64,000 nt of DNA from Halarcobacter sp. (GTDB taxonomy: Bacteria; Campylobacterota; Campylobacteria; Campylobacterales; Arcobacteraceae). Shown here one piece after another: positions 17,241 to 26,582 of this stretch (positions are counted from its first letter, which is position 1; every line of letters starts with the position of its first letter). The stretch is taken from contig NZ_OY780939.1 in assembly GCF_963675975.1 (NCBI RefSeq), positions 620,001-684,000 of the forward strand, given 5' to 3'. The translations under genes were made by a program, and so were the position numbers. The notes under the pieces were generated by a model. That model saw nothing but the letters and a program-made list of their open reading frames with translations. It was not told the origin of the DNA and searched no databases.

Positions 17241-18473
17241 TTACTTCGATATATCTTTTCCTGCTAGGTACCCACTAGCCCAAGCAAACTGCAGATTATA
17301 TCCACCCCTATTCCCTACTATATCAAGCACTTCTCCAGCAAAATAAAGTCCACTACACTTTTTACTTTCATAAGTTTTTTCATCTACTTCATCAGTTCTA
17401 ATTCCACCCCCACTTGCTTCTGCGTGTTTGAAACCTTGGGTATCTGTGATTTTGAATCTCCAGTTTATAAGGGTATTTACTATTGCTCTTATTTGTTTTG
17501 CATTTATATCTTTGGCTTTGCTTTGTTTATCTATTTTTGACATTTCTAGTAATATTGGTGCTAATTTGTTTGATACTATTCCTGTTAGAAGTTCTACTGC
17601 TTCTTGGTTTGGTAGAGTTTTAAATAGGCTTTCAACCATACCTAAAACTTCGTTTCTGCTAAGATTTGGAAAAAGGTTTATTGCTATTTGTACATCTTGG
17701 TATAAAGATAGTGGATAAACTGCATATTGTGAGATATCCAAAATAGCAAATCCTGATACTCCATATTTTGTAAATAGTACATCTCCTAAGATTTCATTCT
17801 CTTTTTGTCCATCTATATATAAACTTACTTGTGCTACTTTTTTTACACCTTGTATTCTTGAAGAGTTTTCAAAATCTGTATGAAGTCCTACAAGTGATGG
17901 ATAAGTTAGGTTAAAAGAGTGTCCGAAGTTTGATGCTATGTTCATTCCGTCTTCTGTTGCATTTAGTTGTGGAGCTGCTGCTAGTCCTGAGCTTATTAGA
18001 ACTTTGTCGTAGTCTTTAAACTCTTTATCTTCTGATACAACTACAAACTTGTCATTTTGTTTTTTTATATCTGTTATTTTTGTTTCTAGAATTGTGTTTA
18101 TATTTAAACTTTCTATTGCACTATTTAGTAAGTTTACTACTGATTTTGCTTCATTTGATAGGGGATAAACTTTTCCGTCCTCTTTTATATCAAGTAATAA
18201 TCCAATAGATTTACAAAACTTTTTAAAAGAGTTAAAATCAAACTGCTTTAGTGCAAACTCTACAAAACTTGGGTTTTCACCTATATAATTTGAAACTTTA
18301 CAATCTATATTTGAGATATTACATCTTCCATTTCCACTTGCCAGGATTTTTTTACCTATGCCATTATTTATATCAAAAAGGTCTATCTCTATATTTTTAT
18401 TTTCTCTTTTTGCTGTAATACCAGCGATAATTCCAGCCGCTCCAGCTCCAATAATTGCTACTTTCATACCCAT
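17241..18473 (-). CDS. HI0933/YhiN family FAD-dependent oxidoreductase
   Basis: The 410-residue protein begins with a Rossmann FAD motif (VAIIGAGAAGIIAGI), followed by the family's GKKILASGNGRCNISN block and a C-terminal flavin-binding segment (GLYFAGEVLDIVGNRGGYNLQFAWASGYLAG). This HI0933-like flavoprotein family is widespread but its substrate is not established. Starts at 18473 or 18467 are both possible. It is divergent from the MoxR gene, separated by about 80 bases. Confidence 0.88.
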   Translation of the reverse strand: MGMKVAIIGAGAAGIIAGITAKRENKNIEIDLFDINNGIGKKILASGNGRCNISNIDCKVSNYIGENPSFVEFALKQFDFNSFKKFCKSIGLLLDIKEDGKVYPLSNEAKSVVNLLNSAIESLNINTILETKITDIKKQNDKFVVVSEDKEFKDYDKVLISSGLAAAPQLNATEDGMNIASNFGHSFNLTYPSLVGLHTDFENSSRIQGVKKVAQVSLYIDGQKENEILGDVLFTKYGVSGFAILDISQYAVYPLSLYQDVQIAINLFPNLSRNEVLGMVESLFKTLPNQEAVELLTGIVSNKLAPILLEMSKIDKQSKAKDINAKQIRAIVNTLINWRFKITDTQGFKHAEASGGGIRTDEVDEKTYESKKCSGLYFAGEVLDIVGNRGGYNLQFAWASGYLAGKDISK

Positions 18474-18552
18474 CCATTTATTTAATAAGACAGATTTTAT
18501 CCAATTTGGTATGATATTTGCAAATAGAGGACAAATAACAAAAAGGCAATCT

Positions 18553-19554
18553 ATGAATCCTCAAAATACAAAAAGAGCAATCGAACACCTAACAAAAAGA
18601 AAAGTTCCTATTTTTTTATGGGGACCTCCGGGGATTGGAAAATCTTCAATTGTCTCACAAATAGCAAAAGAGCAAGGTATAGAGTGTATAGATTTAAGAC
18701 TTTCACTTCTTGACCCAACAGACTTAAGAGGAATACCTTTTTTCAACCAAGAAGATAGTAGCGCAGTTTGGGCTCCTGCTTCATTTTTACCAGATAGAAG
18801 TAAAGAAAAAGGGATACTTTTTTTAGATGAGTTAAATACAGCAGCCCCTATGGTACAAGCTTCAGCCTATCAACTAATCCTAGATAGAAAGATTGGGGAA
18901 TATACACTTCCAGATGGTTGGTCAATAGTTGCAGCAGGAAATAGAGAAAGTGATAGAGGGGTTGTATTTCGTATGGCAAGTCCTTTGGCAAATAGATTTG
19001 TTCACTTAGAAATGGAACCCAATATCGAAGATTGGAAAGCTTGGGCAACTAAAGCAAAGATAAACAAAACAATCATCGCTTTTATTTCATATAGACCAGA
19101 TGCACTTTTTGCTTTTAACACTCAAGATGACAGTAAGTCATTTGCCACTCCTAGAACTTGGGAATATGTAAATGAGATTTTAGAATCAAAACCTGATGAT
19201 GATTTACTTCTTACTATGATAGGTGGTGCTATTGGTTTAGAGTTAGCAGCTTCATTTTTAGGGTTTAAAGATGTAGAGAGCAAACTGCCAAATATAGAAG
19301 AGATACTTGAAGGAAAAACCCAAGAAGTTCCAGAAGAAACAGCAGCTTTACATATGTTGTGTACTTCTTTATCTATGAGAGTTGATGATGAAAGTGCAGG
19401 GGAAACTTTAGACAACCTACTAAAATACACTCTAAACCTTCCTGGGGAGTTTGCAGTTATGATAGTTCAAGATTTAAGAGAAAGAGATATTGAACTTGAT
19501 TATCTAAAAAGTTGGCCTTTATGGATTAAAAACTTTAACTCATTGTTACACTAA
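18553..19554 (+). CDS. MoxR-type AAA+ ATPase
   Basis: A 333-residue ATPase with Walker A GPPGIGK (residues 24-30), Walker B GILFLDELN, a sensor/VWA-partner core (IVAAGNRESDRGVVFRMASPLANRFVH) and an arginine-finger region, as in the MoxR/CbbQ group. These act with VWA-domain partners as metal-insertion or maturation chaperones. AAAAGG precedes the ATG; an upstream in-frame ATG at 18358 lies inside the divergent gene and is rejected. The VWA gene follows after 2 bases. Confidence 0.9.
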   Translation: MNPQNTKRAIEHLTKRKVPIFLWGPPGIGKSSIVSQIAKEQGIECIDLRLSLLDPTDLRGIPFFNQEDSSAVWAPASFLPDRSKEKGILFLDELNTAAPMVQASAYQLILDRKIGEYTLPDGWSIVAAGNRESDRGVVFRMASPLANRFVHLEMEPNIEDWKAWATKAKINKTIIAFISYRPDALFAFNTQDDSKSFATPRTWEYVNEILESKPDDDLLLTMIGGAIGLELAASFLGFKDVESKLPNIEEILEGKTQEVPEETAALHMLCTSLSMRVDDESAGETLDNLLKYTLNLPGEFAVMIVQDLRERDIELDYLKSWPLWIKNFNSLLH

Positions 19555-19556
19555 TC

Positions 19557-20705
19557 ATGATTGATGCAAATACACTGCTTATAAAAGCAAAAAGTCAGTT
19601 AACATCAAAGTATCCATACTTTGGAATGTTAGCTTCAAGACTAAAGCACGAAGAGGATGAAGAGATTAAATTTTATGCCAGTAATGGTAAAAGGTTCAAA
19701 TACAATCCAGAGTTTATAAACAGATGCTCAAAAGATGAGTTGATGTTTATACTTACAAATTGTGTTATGCACCATATCTTATCCCACCAACAAAGAAAAC
19801 TAAACAGAAAAGGAAAGCTTTGGCAACTAGCAACAGATTTTGCAATAAACTCAATGCTTAAAAAAAATGGTTTGAAAATCCCAAAAGGGGCAAACTACCA
19901 TAAAGACTTCAAAAATATGTATGCAGAGGAGATTTACAAAGTTCTTTTGGAGCAAAATGATTTTGAAGGGACAAACGCCTTTGATGACAAAACAGACAAA
20001 TCAAACAACACTTTAGTTGATGCAAAAGAGCAAAAAGATTCTATCTTTGCAAATATAGATAAAATCCAAGAGATAGAAGATGAAAATGATGAAGAACAGT
20101 GGGAATATGCAGCAACACTAGCAAAAGAAGTAGCACAAAGAAAATCTTTGATGCCAACAGGTTTTGAAAGATTTGCTAAAAAAATGACTGCAAAAAATAT
20201 TGATTGGAGATTTGAACTATACAATGCAATCAATAGACATATGAGAAACAACTACGCTTTTATGCCACCAAATAAAAAGCATATCTATAGAGGGATAGCT
20301 CTTCCTAGTTTAGCAAGTGATACTTTGAGTTTAGTGGTTGCCATTGATACCTCAGGAAGTATTAGAGAGGAGCTTTTGGGAGCTTTTATTGAAGAGTTTA
20401 AATCAATCATGCAAAACTTTCCATCAGTTGCTATTGAACTTCTTATTGCAGATGCAAAAGTTCATGCACACTACTCTTTTCAAGGTGGCGAAGATATGGA
20501 TTTTGCACTAAAAGGTGGAGGGGGAACTGATTATAGACCAGTGTTTGAGTTTGTTGATGCAAACTTGCCTATGAGTTCTATGCTTTTATATTTTACAGAT
20601 GGAGAGGGAATTTTTCCTAAAATTCCACCCTCTTATGAAGTTTTATGGGCTCTGTCTAATCAGAAAAACAGAATCCCATTTGGTAGGTCTTTGGTAATAT
20701 TTTAG
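19557..20705 (+). CDS. VWA-like protein with DUF2201 metallopeptidase-like domain
   Basis: This 382-residue partner of the MoxR ATPase has an N-terminal DUF2201 (metallopeptidase-like) domain with CVMHHILSHQQRK around residue 75 and a C-terminal VWA fold with a MIDAS motif (VVAIDTSGSI, later GGGGTDYRPVF). In the usual HExxH the second position is Glu, but here it reads H-I-L-S-H, so peptidase activity is doubtful. Function of such MoxR-VWA pairs is chaperone-like activation of targets. It ends 4 bases inside the convergent nhaD gene. Confidence 0.85.
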   Translation: MIDANTLLIKAKSQLTSKYPYFGMLASRLKHEEDEEIKFYASNGKRFKYNPEFINRCSKDELMFILTNCVMHHILSHQQRKLNRKGKLWQLATDFAINSMLKKNGLKIPKGANYHKDFKNMYAEEIYKVLLEQNDFEGTNAFDDKTDKSNNTLVDAKEQKDSIFANIDKIQEIEDENDEEQWEYAATLAKEVAQRKSLMPTGFERFAKKMTAKNIDWRFELYNAINRHMRNNYAFMPPNKKHIYRGIALPSLASDTLSLVVAIDTSGSIREELLGAFIEEFKSIMQNFPSVAIELLIADAKVHAHYSFQGGEDMDFALKGGGGTDYRPVFEFVDANLPMSSMLLYFTDGEGIFPKIPPSYEVLWALSNQKNRIPFGRSLVIF

Positions 20706-22069
20706 TTAAAACCTAAAACCTCAAATTGTAAATACCAAATTCCTATAGATATAAAATATCCAAGCAAAATAGTCCAAGCATATTTCATATGAGAACTAAA
20801 AGTATAAACACCTTTTAGTTTTCCCATAACACCAACACCAGCGGCACTACCAAAAGAGATTAAAGAACCACCAATACCAGCTGTTAAAGTCACTAACATC
20901 CAATTTGAAAGATCCATATCTGGATTTGCTTTTAAAATAGCAGACATAACTGGAACATTATCAACAACAGCTGATAAGAAACCAACAGCTATATTTGCAT
21001 AAGTAGCACCTAAATAATCAGGATGATATACAACAGAAGCCAGTGTTAACCAACCAACAAAATATAAAGCACCAACTGCAGCTAAGATACCAAAGAAAAA
21101 CATCAAGGTATTGTTTTCAATTTTTGACATAGATTCAAATACATCAAAATGTTCTTTACCAAACTTAATAGTAAGTTTATATGAGTAGATTTTAAGTAAT
21201 ACAAGACCAAACATCATACCCCACATAGCTGGGAAATCTAACACTTGATGTGAGATTACAGCTGTAATGATAGTAATAACTCCTAATACAATTACAGTTT
21301 TAGCACCCTCTTTCATCTCTGGTTTTTTCTCAGTATTTGCATCAAAAGCTGGTTTTGTAGTGGGAACAACTTTTGATAATAAAAATGCAGTTACCAAATA
21401 CCCTAATACAGAAGATGGGAATAGATATAAAAAGTCAATAAAATGTGCTTTTCCAGCAGTCCAAGCCATAAGAGTTGTGATATCTCCAAATGGAGACCAT
21501 GCTCCACCTGCATTTGCAGCAACTACAATATTAATTGCACCTGGAACTAAAAACTCTTTTTTAGTCTTTTCAATAGTGATTAAAACAGTTGAAAGGATAA
21601 GTGCTGTTGTTAAGTTATCAGCAATTGGTGAGATAAAAAATGCTAAAAATCCAGTAGCCCAAAAAAGTTTTCTATATGTGTAACCTTTTGAGATTAGATT
21701 ATATTTTAATCTATCAAAAACACCCATATGAATAAGTGATTCTATATAGGTCATAGCAACAAAAAGGAAGAATACAATCTCCGCAATCTCTAAAATTACA
21801 GCTTCTGCTTCATTGTGAACTAAATGTATATTTAAGCCATTTATTGCATAATATGCTGAAATCATCAAAAATGTAAATATCCCAATAAAAAGAGCTGGAA
21901 CAGATTTATCTATGTGATATTTCTCCTCATTTGCAATAAAGTAATAACCTATTACAAATATAACCAAAGTTGCTATACCAACCCACGTTGTTGTTAAATC
22001 AGGATTTTCAAGTTCATTTGCAAAACATGCACTTGCTACTAATCCTAAAAAAGATAAAATTTTAATCAT
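20702..22069 (-). CDS. nhaD: NhaD-type sodium:proton antiporter
   Basis: The 455-residue polytopic protein carries the NhaD features: an N-terminal region with a signal-like helix (ASACFANELENPDL), 'NIVVAANAGGAWSPFGDITTLMAWTAGK' and the C-terminal 'AVVDNVPVMSAIL' and 'GGSLISFGSAAGVGVMGKLKG' segments. It exchanges Na+ (or Li+) for H+ at the inner membrane, fitting a marine or saline lifestyle. It is the third gene of a minus-strand marR-bcr-nhaD run; TAGGAG precedes the ATG. Confidence 0.9.
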   Translation of the reverse strand: MIKILSFLGLVASACFANELENPDLTTTWVGIATLVIFVIGYYFIANEEKYHIDKSVPALFIGIFTFLMISAYYAINGLNIHLVHNEAEAVILEIAEIVFFLFVAMTYIESLIHMGVFDRLKYNLISKGYTYRKLFWATGFLAFFISPIADNLTTALILSTVLITIEKTKKEFLVPGAINIVVAANAGGAWSPFGDITTLMAWTAGKAHFIDFLYLFPSSVLGYLVTAFLLSKVVPTTKPAFDANTEKKPEMKEGAKTVIVLGVITIITAVISHQVLDFPAMWGMMFGLVLLKIYSYKLTIKFGKEHFDVFESMSKIENNTLMFFFGILAAVGALYFVGWLTLASVVYHPDYLGATYANIAVGFLSAVVDNVPVMSAILKANPDMDLSNWMLVTLTAGIGGSLISFGSAAGVGVMGKLKGVYTFSSHMKYAWTILLGYFISIGIWYLQFEVLGFN

Positions 22070-22077
22070 TAAGTCTC

Positions 22078-23229
22078 CTATTTATAACTTCTAAATATCA
22101 AAAATGCAACTATAGAGATAGTTGTAATACTTATTCCAATTGGTAAAAAAGTTTCACTATGAAAAAGTAATGCTACAGATGAAATAATTGCTCCTAAACC
22201 AAACTGTAAAACCCCAACTACTCCAGAAGCCACCCCAGCATTTTTAGAAAAGTGTTCCAAAGATAAAGCCATACAGTTACCAAAAACAAATGCCATCATG
22301 CTCATATACACAGCCATTAGAGCCATAGTGATTACAATTGTTTGATTTTCAAAAGTTAATATCCATGCTATTCCAGCAAAAATTTGTATAATAATCGCGT
22401 ATTTAACTAAATCTACTGGAGAAAATTTTTTTAATAATTGAATATTTACTTTTATCATAAAGATTAATATCACAAAATTAAATCCAAAAAATAGTGGGAA
22501 ATAATCTGTTGATACACCATAATGCTCTATAAAAATAAACGATGATTTTGCAATAAATATAAAAAATCCTGAAAACCCTAAAGCTAATGTAAGCATTGCT
22601 TTCATGGCAACTTTATGGGTAAGTACCATTTTATAAGAGTGATAAATACTTTGTTTTACATAGGTATAACTCTCATCCAAATCTTTATATATAAGAAAAG
22701 CTGTAAATAATGCATAAAAAGTTAAATATAAAAATACAGCTTCCCAAGAAAAAAAGTGTATGATAAATGATCCAATTGCAGGAGCTATAAGTGGAGCGAT
22801 ACTTCTAATAGTTCCTATTAAAGAAAACACTTTTGCTGCTTCTTTGCCATGAAACTTATCCCTTACAACAGCCATAGCATTTACTACAACCATTCCTCCA
22901 AAAAAAGCTTCAAAAAATCTATAAACCCATAATTCATAAACAGTAGTACTAAAAACTATTATAAAACTAAAAAAGGCAAAACCCAAAAGTCCAAAAATTG
23001 AACTTTTTTTTCTACCTATTCTATCTGAAACTGGACCTCCAAACACTTGTCCAACAGAAAATCCTATTAAAAATATTGATAATGTTAATTCTATTTTTTC
23101 GATACTTACACTAAAATCATTTGCTATATCAGGAATAGAGGGGATATAAGTATCTGTTGCGATAGGTGCAACTGATGAAAGAATTGATAATAATATAATT
23201 AAATAAATATGATTGGTTGCTTTTTTCAT
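22078..23229 (-). CDS. Bcr/CflA family MFS drug efflux transporter
   Basis: A 383-residue 12-helix MFS protein with the drug/H+ antiporter signature in loop 2-3 (GQVFGGPVSDRIGRKKSS) and the family N-terminus ATDTYIPSIPDIANDFSVS. Bcr/CflA exporters remove antibiotics or metabolites such as sulfathiazole-type drugs; the substrate is unknown here. It lies 1 base from the marR stop, strongly suggesting regulation by that repressor. Confidence 0.88.
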   Translation of the reverse strand: MKKATNHIYLIILLSILSSVAPIATDTYIPSIPDIANDFSVSIEKIELTLSIFLIGFSVGQVFGGPVSDRIGRKKSSIFGLLGFAFFSFIIVFSTTVYELWVYRFFEAFFGGMVVVNAMAVVRDKFHGKEAAKVFSLIGTIRSIAPLIAPAIGSFIIHFFSWEAVFLYLTFYALFTAFLIYKDLDESYTYVKQSIYHSYKMVLTHKVAMKAMLTLALGFSGFFIFIAKSSFIFIEHYGVSTDYFPLFFGFNFVILIFMIKVNIQLLKKFSPVDLVKYAIIIQIFAGIAWILTFENQTIVITMALMAVYMSMMAFVFGNCMALSLEHFSKNAGVASGVVGVLQFGLGAIISSVALLFHSETFLPIGISITTISIVAFLIFRSYK

Positions 23230-23230
23230 T

Positions 23231-23659
23231 TTATTCCTTTATTGGTTTGATTACTTTATCCAAAAGCTCAAACAGTTGTAATTTTTCATCATTTGTTAAT
23301 TCTGATGAAATTTTGCTTCGAAAAGATTTCACAGTTTTAGAACTATTTTCCAAAACTTTTTCTCCAAGATTTGTCAATTTTATAAGATTTGTACGTTTAT
23401 CAACTACCTTTTCATCTCTTTTAATATAACCTTTTGATTCTAATGCTCTTAAAGTTCTACTTATAGTTGTTTTATCTTTAACTAAAACATCTGCAATTTT
23501 CGTTTGGCTTACACTTTGCATATTTTTGATAAATTCCAGTGTAATTCTTTGTTCTATTGCAATATCATAGTCTTGTAATTTATGATTAAAAGATGTGTTT
23601 AATAGATTTGCTACACGATTTACTCTAAATAAAATTGAATTTTCTAATTCTGTTTTCAT
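23231..23659 (-). CDS. MarR family transcriptional regulator
   Basis: A 142-residue winged-helix regulator: the recognition helix region (SQTKIADVLVKDKTTISRTLRALESKGYI) and wing (RDEKVVDKRTNLIKLTNLGEKVL) are classical MarR. It would act as a dimer repressing its own operon and the downstream efflux gene. Two tandem TTGxATATACAA boxes (23672-23698) sit 13 bases before its start. Confidence 0.92.
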   Translation of the reverse strand: MKTELENSILFRVNRVANLLNTSFNHKLQDYDIAIEQRITLEFIKNMQSVSQTKIADVLVKDKTTISRTLRALESKGYIKRDEKVVDKRTNLIKLTNLGEKVLENSSKTVKSFRSKISSELTNDEKLQLFELLDKVIKPIKE

Positions 23660-23671
23660 TAAAAACCTTTA

Positions 23672-23698
23672 TTGTATATACAACTATTGCATATACAA
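23672..23698. promoter_or_regulatory. Tandem MarR-type operator
   Basis: TTGTATATACAA (perfect 12-bp palindrome, 23672-23683) is followed after three bases by TTGCATATACAA (23687-23698), the classic MarR half-site pattern, directly upstream of the marR gene. Confidence 0.7.
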
Positions 23699-23761
23699 CC
23701 TTATTTTTAAATAAATTTTTTTCACTAAAAACTTAAATTTATTAAATTTTATTACAATTTT

Positions 23762-23811
23762 ATTAATCTTGATTAATTTAATATAGATTATCTATAGCCC
23801 TATAAATAGGG
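23762..23811. promoter_or_regulatory. Three stacked palindromes upstream of metY
   Basis: ATTAATC-TT-GATTAAT (23762-23777), TATAGAT-T-ATCTATA (23782-23796) and CCCTAT-AA-ATAGGG (23798-23811) are three perfect inverted repeats within 50 bases, just before the metY promoter. The role is inferred to be operator binding of a sulfur regulator, perhaps the Rrf2 protein encoded downstream. Confidence 0.5.
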
Positions 23812-23837
23812 AATTTATAAAATTATGATTAAAATAC

Positions 23838-23866
23838 TTGACATTATAAAAAAAATACTATACAAT
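23838..23866 (+). promoter_or_regulatory. Sigma70 promoter of the cysteine/sulfate cluster
   Basis: TTGACA (23838-23843), 17-base spacer, then TACAAT (23861-23866). The start codon of metY is 46 bases downstream. Confidence 0.65.
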
Positions 23867-23911
23867 TTCACTACAAATTAAAAAAGTAGAAATTAATAAA
23901 AAGGATTTTTT

Positions 23912-25180
23912 ATGCAAAAAGAGACTATTGCAATACATGGTGGCTACAACAACAAAGAAGGTTGGGGAACTATGAATGTTCCTATTGCTCAAACTACTGC
24001 ATATGCATTTAGAGATGCTGAGCATGCGGCTAATCTTTTTGCTCTAAAAGAGTTAGGTTCAATCTATACTAGATTAACAAACCCAACTACTGATGTATTA
24101 GAACAAAGATTTGCACAACTTGAAGGTGGTGCTGCTGCTATTTGTACGGCAAGTGGTCAATCTGCAATTTTTTATGCTATTGCTAATGTAGCTGAAGCTG
24201 GAGACAATGTAATTATCTCTGACAAGCTATATGGTGGAGCAGTTACACTTTTAACTTATACTATGAAAAGATTTGGAATCTCTACAAAAGTATTTAAAAG
24301 TGCTGATGCATCAGATTTAGAAGAACAAATTGATGATAAAACTAAAGCAATTTTCTTTGAGTCATTATCAAATCCTCAAATTGCAATTGCTGACATAGAT
24401 AAAATTGTAGAAATTGCAAAAAGAAACGGTGTTTTAACTGTTTGTGATAATACAGTTGCAAGTGCAGCTTTATTTAACCCTATTAAATGGGGAGTTGATG
24501 TGGTAGTTCACTCAACATCAAAATATACAAACGGTCAAGGAAGCGGTGTTGGTGGAATTGTTGTAGAAAGAGATGGATTAGCTGATTTCTTTAAAGAAAA
24601 TAGTGAAAGATATTATCACTTTACACAACCAGATCCATCTTATCATGGTTTAGTGTACACAGATGTACCTTTACCAAATTTTTGTCTTAGAATCAGACTA
24701 AATCTTTTAAGAGATATTGGAGCAACACAATCTCCTTATAACTCTTGGTTACTTTTACAAACTATTGAGACTTTAGATATTAGAATGGAAAAACACTCTA
24801 ACTCAGCTTTAGAGGTTGCGAAATTCTTAGAATCTAATTCTAAAGTAAAAGCTGTAAATTATCCAGGATTAGAGTCAAGTGCTTATTATGAAAAAGCTCA
24901 AAAATATTTTAAAGATGGAAAAGCATCTGGGCTTATCTCTTTTGAGGTAGAAGATTATGAGACAGCAAAAAAAGTTATTGATTCAACAAAACTATTTAGT
25001 GTTGTTGTAAATATTGGTGATAGTAAGTCATTGATTGTTCACCCTGCATCTACTACTCACTCTCAAATGAATGAGACTGAGTTAAAAGAAGCGGGAATAA
25101 ATCCTACAACAATTAGATTATCAATTGGATTAGAAAATCCAGCAGATTTAATTGAAGATTTAGAACAAGCATTAAGTTAA
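23912..25180 (+). CDS. metY: O-acetylhomoserine aminocarboxypropyltransferase/cysteine synthase
   Basis: The 422-residue PLP enzyme of the Cys/Met metabolism family joins O-acetylhomoserine with sulfide (or methanethiol). The start is IAIHGGYNNKEGWGTMNVPIAQTTAY and it carries YTRLTNPTT, GGAAAICTASGQSAIF, and the PLP lysine Lys204 in HSTSKYTNGQGSG. It ends with NIGDSKSLIVHPASTTHSQ. Size and motifs are those of MetY rather than cystathionine lyases. A good AAAAAGG lies before the ATG and the gene leads the assimilatory sulfur cluster. Confidence 0.92.
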   Translation: MQKETIAIHGGYNNKEGWGTMNVPIAQTTAYAFRDAEHAANLFALKELGSIYTRLTNPTTDVLEQRFAQLEGGAAAICTASGQSAIFYAIANVAEAGDNVIISDKLYGGAVTLLTYTMKRFGISTKVFKSADASDLEEQIDDKTKAIFFESLSNPQIAIADIDKIVEIAKRNGVLTVCDNTVASAALFNPIKWGVDVVVHSTSKYTNGQGSGVGGIVVERDGLADFFKENSERYYHFTQPDPSYHGLVYTDVPLPNFCLRIRLNLLRDIGATQSPYNSWLLLQTIETLDIRMEKHSNSALEVAKFLESNSKVKAVNYPGLESSAYYEKAQKYFKDGKASGLISFEVEDYETAKKVIDSTKLFSVVVNIGDSKSLIVHPASTTHSQMNETELKEAGINPTTIRLSIGLENPADLIEDLEQALS

Positions 25181-25188
25181 GGATTAAG

Positions 25189-25602
25189 ATGCCACTGATT
25201 TCAACAAAAGGTGTATATGGTCTAACAGCTATGTACGAACTAAGTAAGCATGAGAATGATACACCTCTACAGATAAAGGAGATATCTTCAAATGCTAAGA
25301 TTCCTCAAAATTATCTGGAACAGCTTTTAAGCAAATTAAGACATGCTGGCTTAGTAAAGAGTATCAGGGGAGCAAAAGGTGGGTATATCTTAGCTGATAA
25401 ACCAGAAAACATAATAGTAAAAGATATTCTGATTGCACTAGAAGGTGATTTAAAAGTTATCGATAGTAAGACAGAAAATCCAATATTAAATATGTTTTTT
25501 TCCGATGCTAAAGACAATACCAAAAAAATATTTGATTTAAGTCTTACTCAGTTAGATGAGTATCAAGATAAATATAACGAAGTTTTACATTACAGTATAT
25601 AG
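25189..25602 (+). CDS. Rrf2 family regulator, CymR-like (no cysteines)
   Basis: A 137-residue Rrf2 protein: N-terminal winged helix (ISTKGVYGLTAMYELSKHENDTPLQIKEIS, ...LEQLLSKLRHAGLVKSIRGAKGGYILADKPENI) and dimerisation helix. There is no cysteine in the whole protein, so it cannot carry the 2Fe-2S cluster of IscR/NsrR. In Bacillus the cysteine-free CymR represses sulfur genes and is controlled by contact with CysK. Here the gene lies between metY and cysK, which fits that model closely. It is 8 bases from metY. Confidence 0.82.
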   Translation: MPLISTKGVYGLTAMYELSKHENDTPLQIKEISSNAKIPQNYLEQLLSKLRHAGLVKSIRGAKGGYILADKPENIIVKDILIALEGDLKVIDSKTENPILNMFFSDAKDNTKKIFDLSLTQLDEYQDKYNEVLHYSI

Positions 25603-25614
25603 AAAGGATATGAA

Positions 25615-26541
25615 ATGAAATTTGCACAAAACGTTACTGAATTAATTGGAAATACACCACTTGTTAGATTACAAAAAGCGAGTGATGCTACAGAGGCTAC
25701 AATTCTTGGAAAATGTGAGTTTATGAACCCTACTCACTCAGTAAAAGATAGAATTGGAACAAACATGATTAAAGCTGCTTTAGAGCAAGGGTTAATCAAT
25801 GAAAACACTACAGTTATTGAGCCAACAAGTGGAAACACTGGTATTGCTTTAGCTTCTGTTTGTGCAGGATTAGGAATCAAACTTATCCTTACAATGCCAA
25901 GTTCTATGAGTATTGAAAGAAGAAAACTATTAAAAGCATTAGGTGCTGAACTAGTTTTAACTGAGCCAGAAAAGGGTATGAAAGGTGCTATTGACAAAGC
26001 TGATGAGTTAGCAAAAGAGACTCCAAACTCTTTTATTCCTCAACAATTTGCAAATGAAGCAAACCCAGAAATCCATAGAAAAACAACTGCAAAAGAGATT
26101 CTTGCAGATACTGATGGAAAAGTTGATATTTTAGTTGCAGCTATTGGTACAGGTGGTTCAATCACTGGTATTGGTGAAGTATTAAAAGAGCATAACCCTG
26201 ATATCCAAATTATTGCAGTTGAGCCAGAAGCTTCTCCTGTATTAAGTGGTGGGAAACCAGGTCCTCATAGAATCCAAGGTATTGGTGCGGGATTTGTTCC
26301 AGATGTATTAAATACTGATTTATTCAGTGAAGTTGTTACAGTTAGCAATGAAGATGCAATTGAAACTTCTAGAAACCTAGCTAAAAACGAAGGTTTATTA
26401 GTTGGTATTAGTGCTGGAGCTAATGTATTTGTTGCAGAAAAAATTGCATCAAAAGCAGAAAACAAAGGTAAAACGATTGTTACAATTTTATGTGACACAG
26501 GTGAGAGATATCTAAGTTCAGGATTATATGACGATGAGTAA
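25615..26541 (+). CDS. cysK: Cysteine synthase A
   Basis: The 308-residue enzyme makes cysteine from O-acetylserine and sulfide. The N-terminal [14 protein letters not shown], the PLP lysine Lys44 in [11 protein letters not shown], the phosphate loop [11 protein letters not shown] and [16 protein letters not shown] are those of CysK. The C-terminal [15 protein letters not shown] is typical and includes the tail that binds SAT (or CymR-like partners). It follows the Rrf2 gene by 12 bases. Confidence 0.96.
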   Translation: MKFAQNVTELIGNTPLVRLQKASDATEATILGKCEFMNPTHSVKDRIGTNMIKAALEQGLINENTTVIEPTSGNTGIALASVCAGLGIKLILTMPSSMSIERRKLLKALGAELVLTEPEKGMKGAIDKADELAKETPNSFIPQQFANEANPEIHRKTTAKEILADTDGKVDILVAAIGTGGSITGIGEVLKEHNPDIQIIAVEPEASPVLSGGKPGPHRIQGIGAGFVPDVLNTDLFSEVVTVSNEDAIETSRNLAKNEGLLVGISAGANVFVAEKIASKAENKGKTIVTILCDTGERYLSSGLYDDE

Positions 26542-26577
26542 AAACTCATCCTCTCATAATCCTTATTAAATGAGAGG
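26533..26577 (+). other. Two hairpins overlapping cysK end and the DUF2061 RBS
   Basis: GATGAGT/ACTCATC (26533-26550, loop AAAA) spans the cysK stop. CCTCTCAT/ATGAGAGG (26550-26557 and 26570-26577) pairs the GAGAGG that serves as ribosome-binding site of the next gene, so folding would block its translation. Confidence 0.45.
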
Positions 26578-26582
26578 CGAAA

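Noticed and set aside
18358-18552. Upstream in-frame extension of the MoxR ATPase
   Set aside because: It lies wholly inside the divergent HI0933 gene and lacks a ribosome-binding site; ATG 18553 has AAAAGG at good spacing and gives family-length protein.
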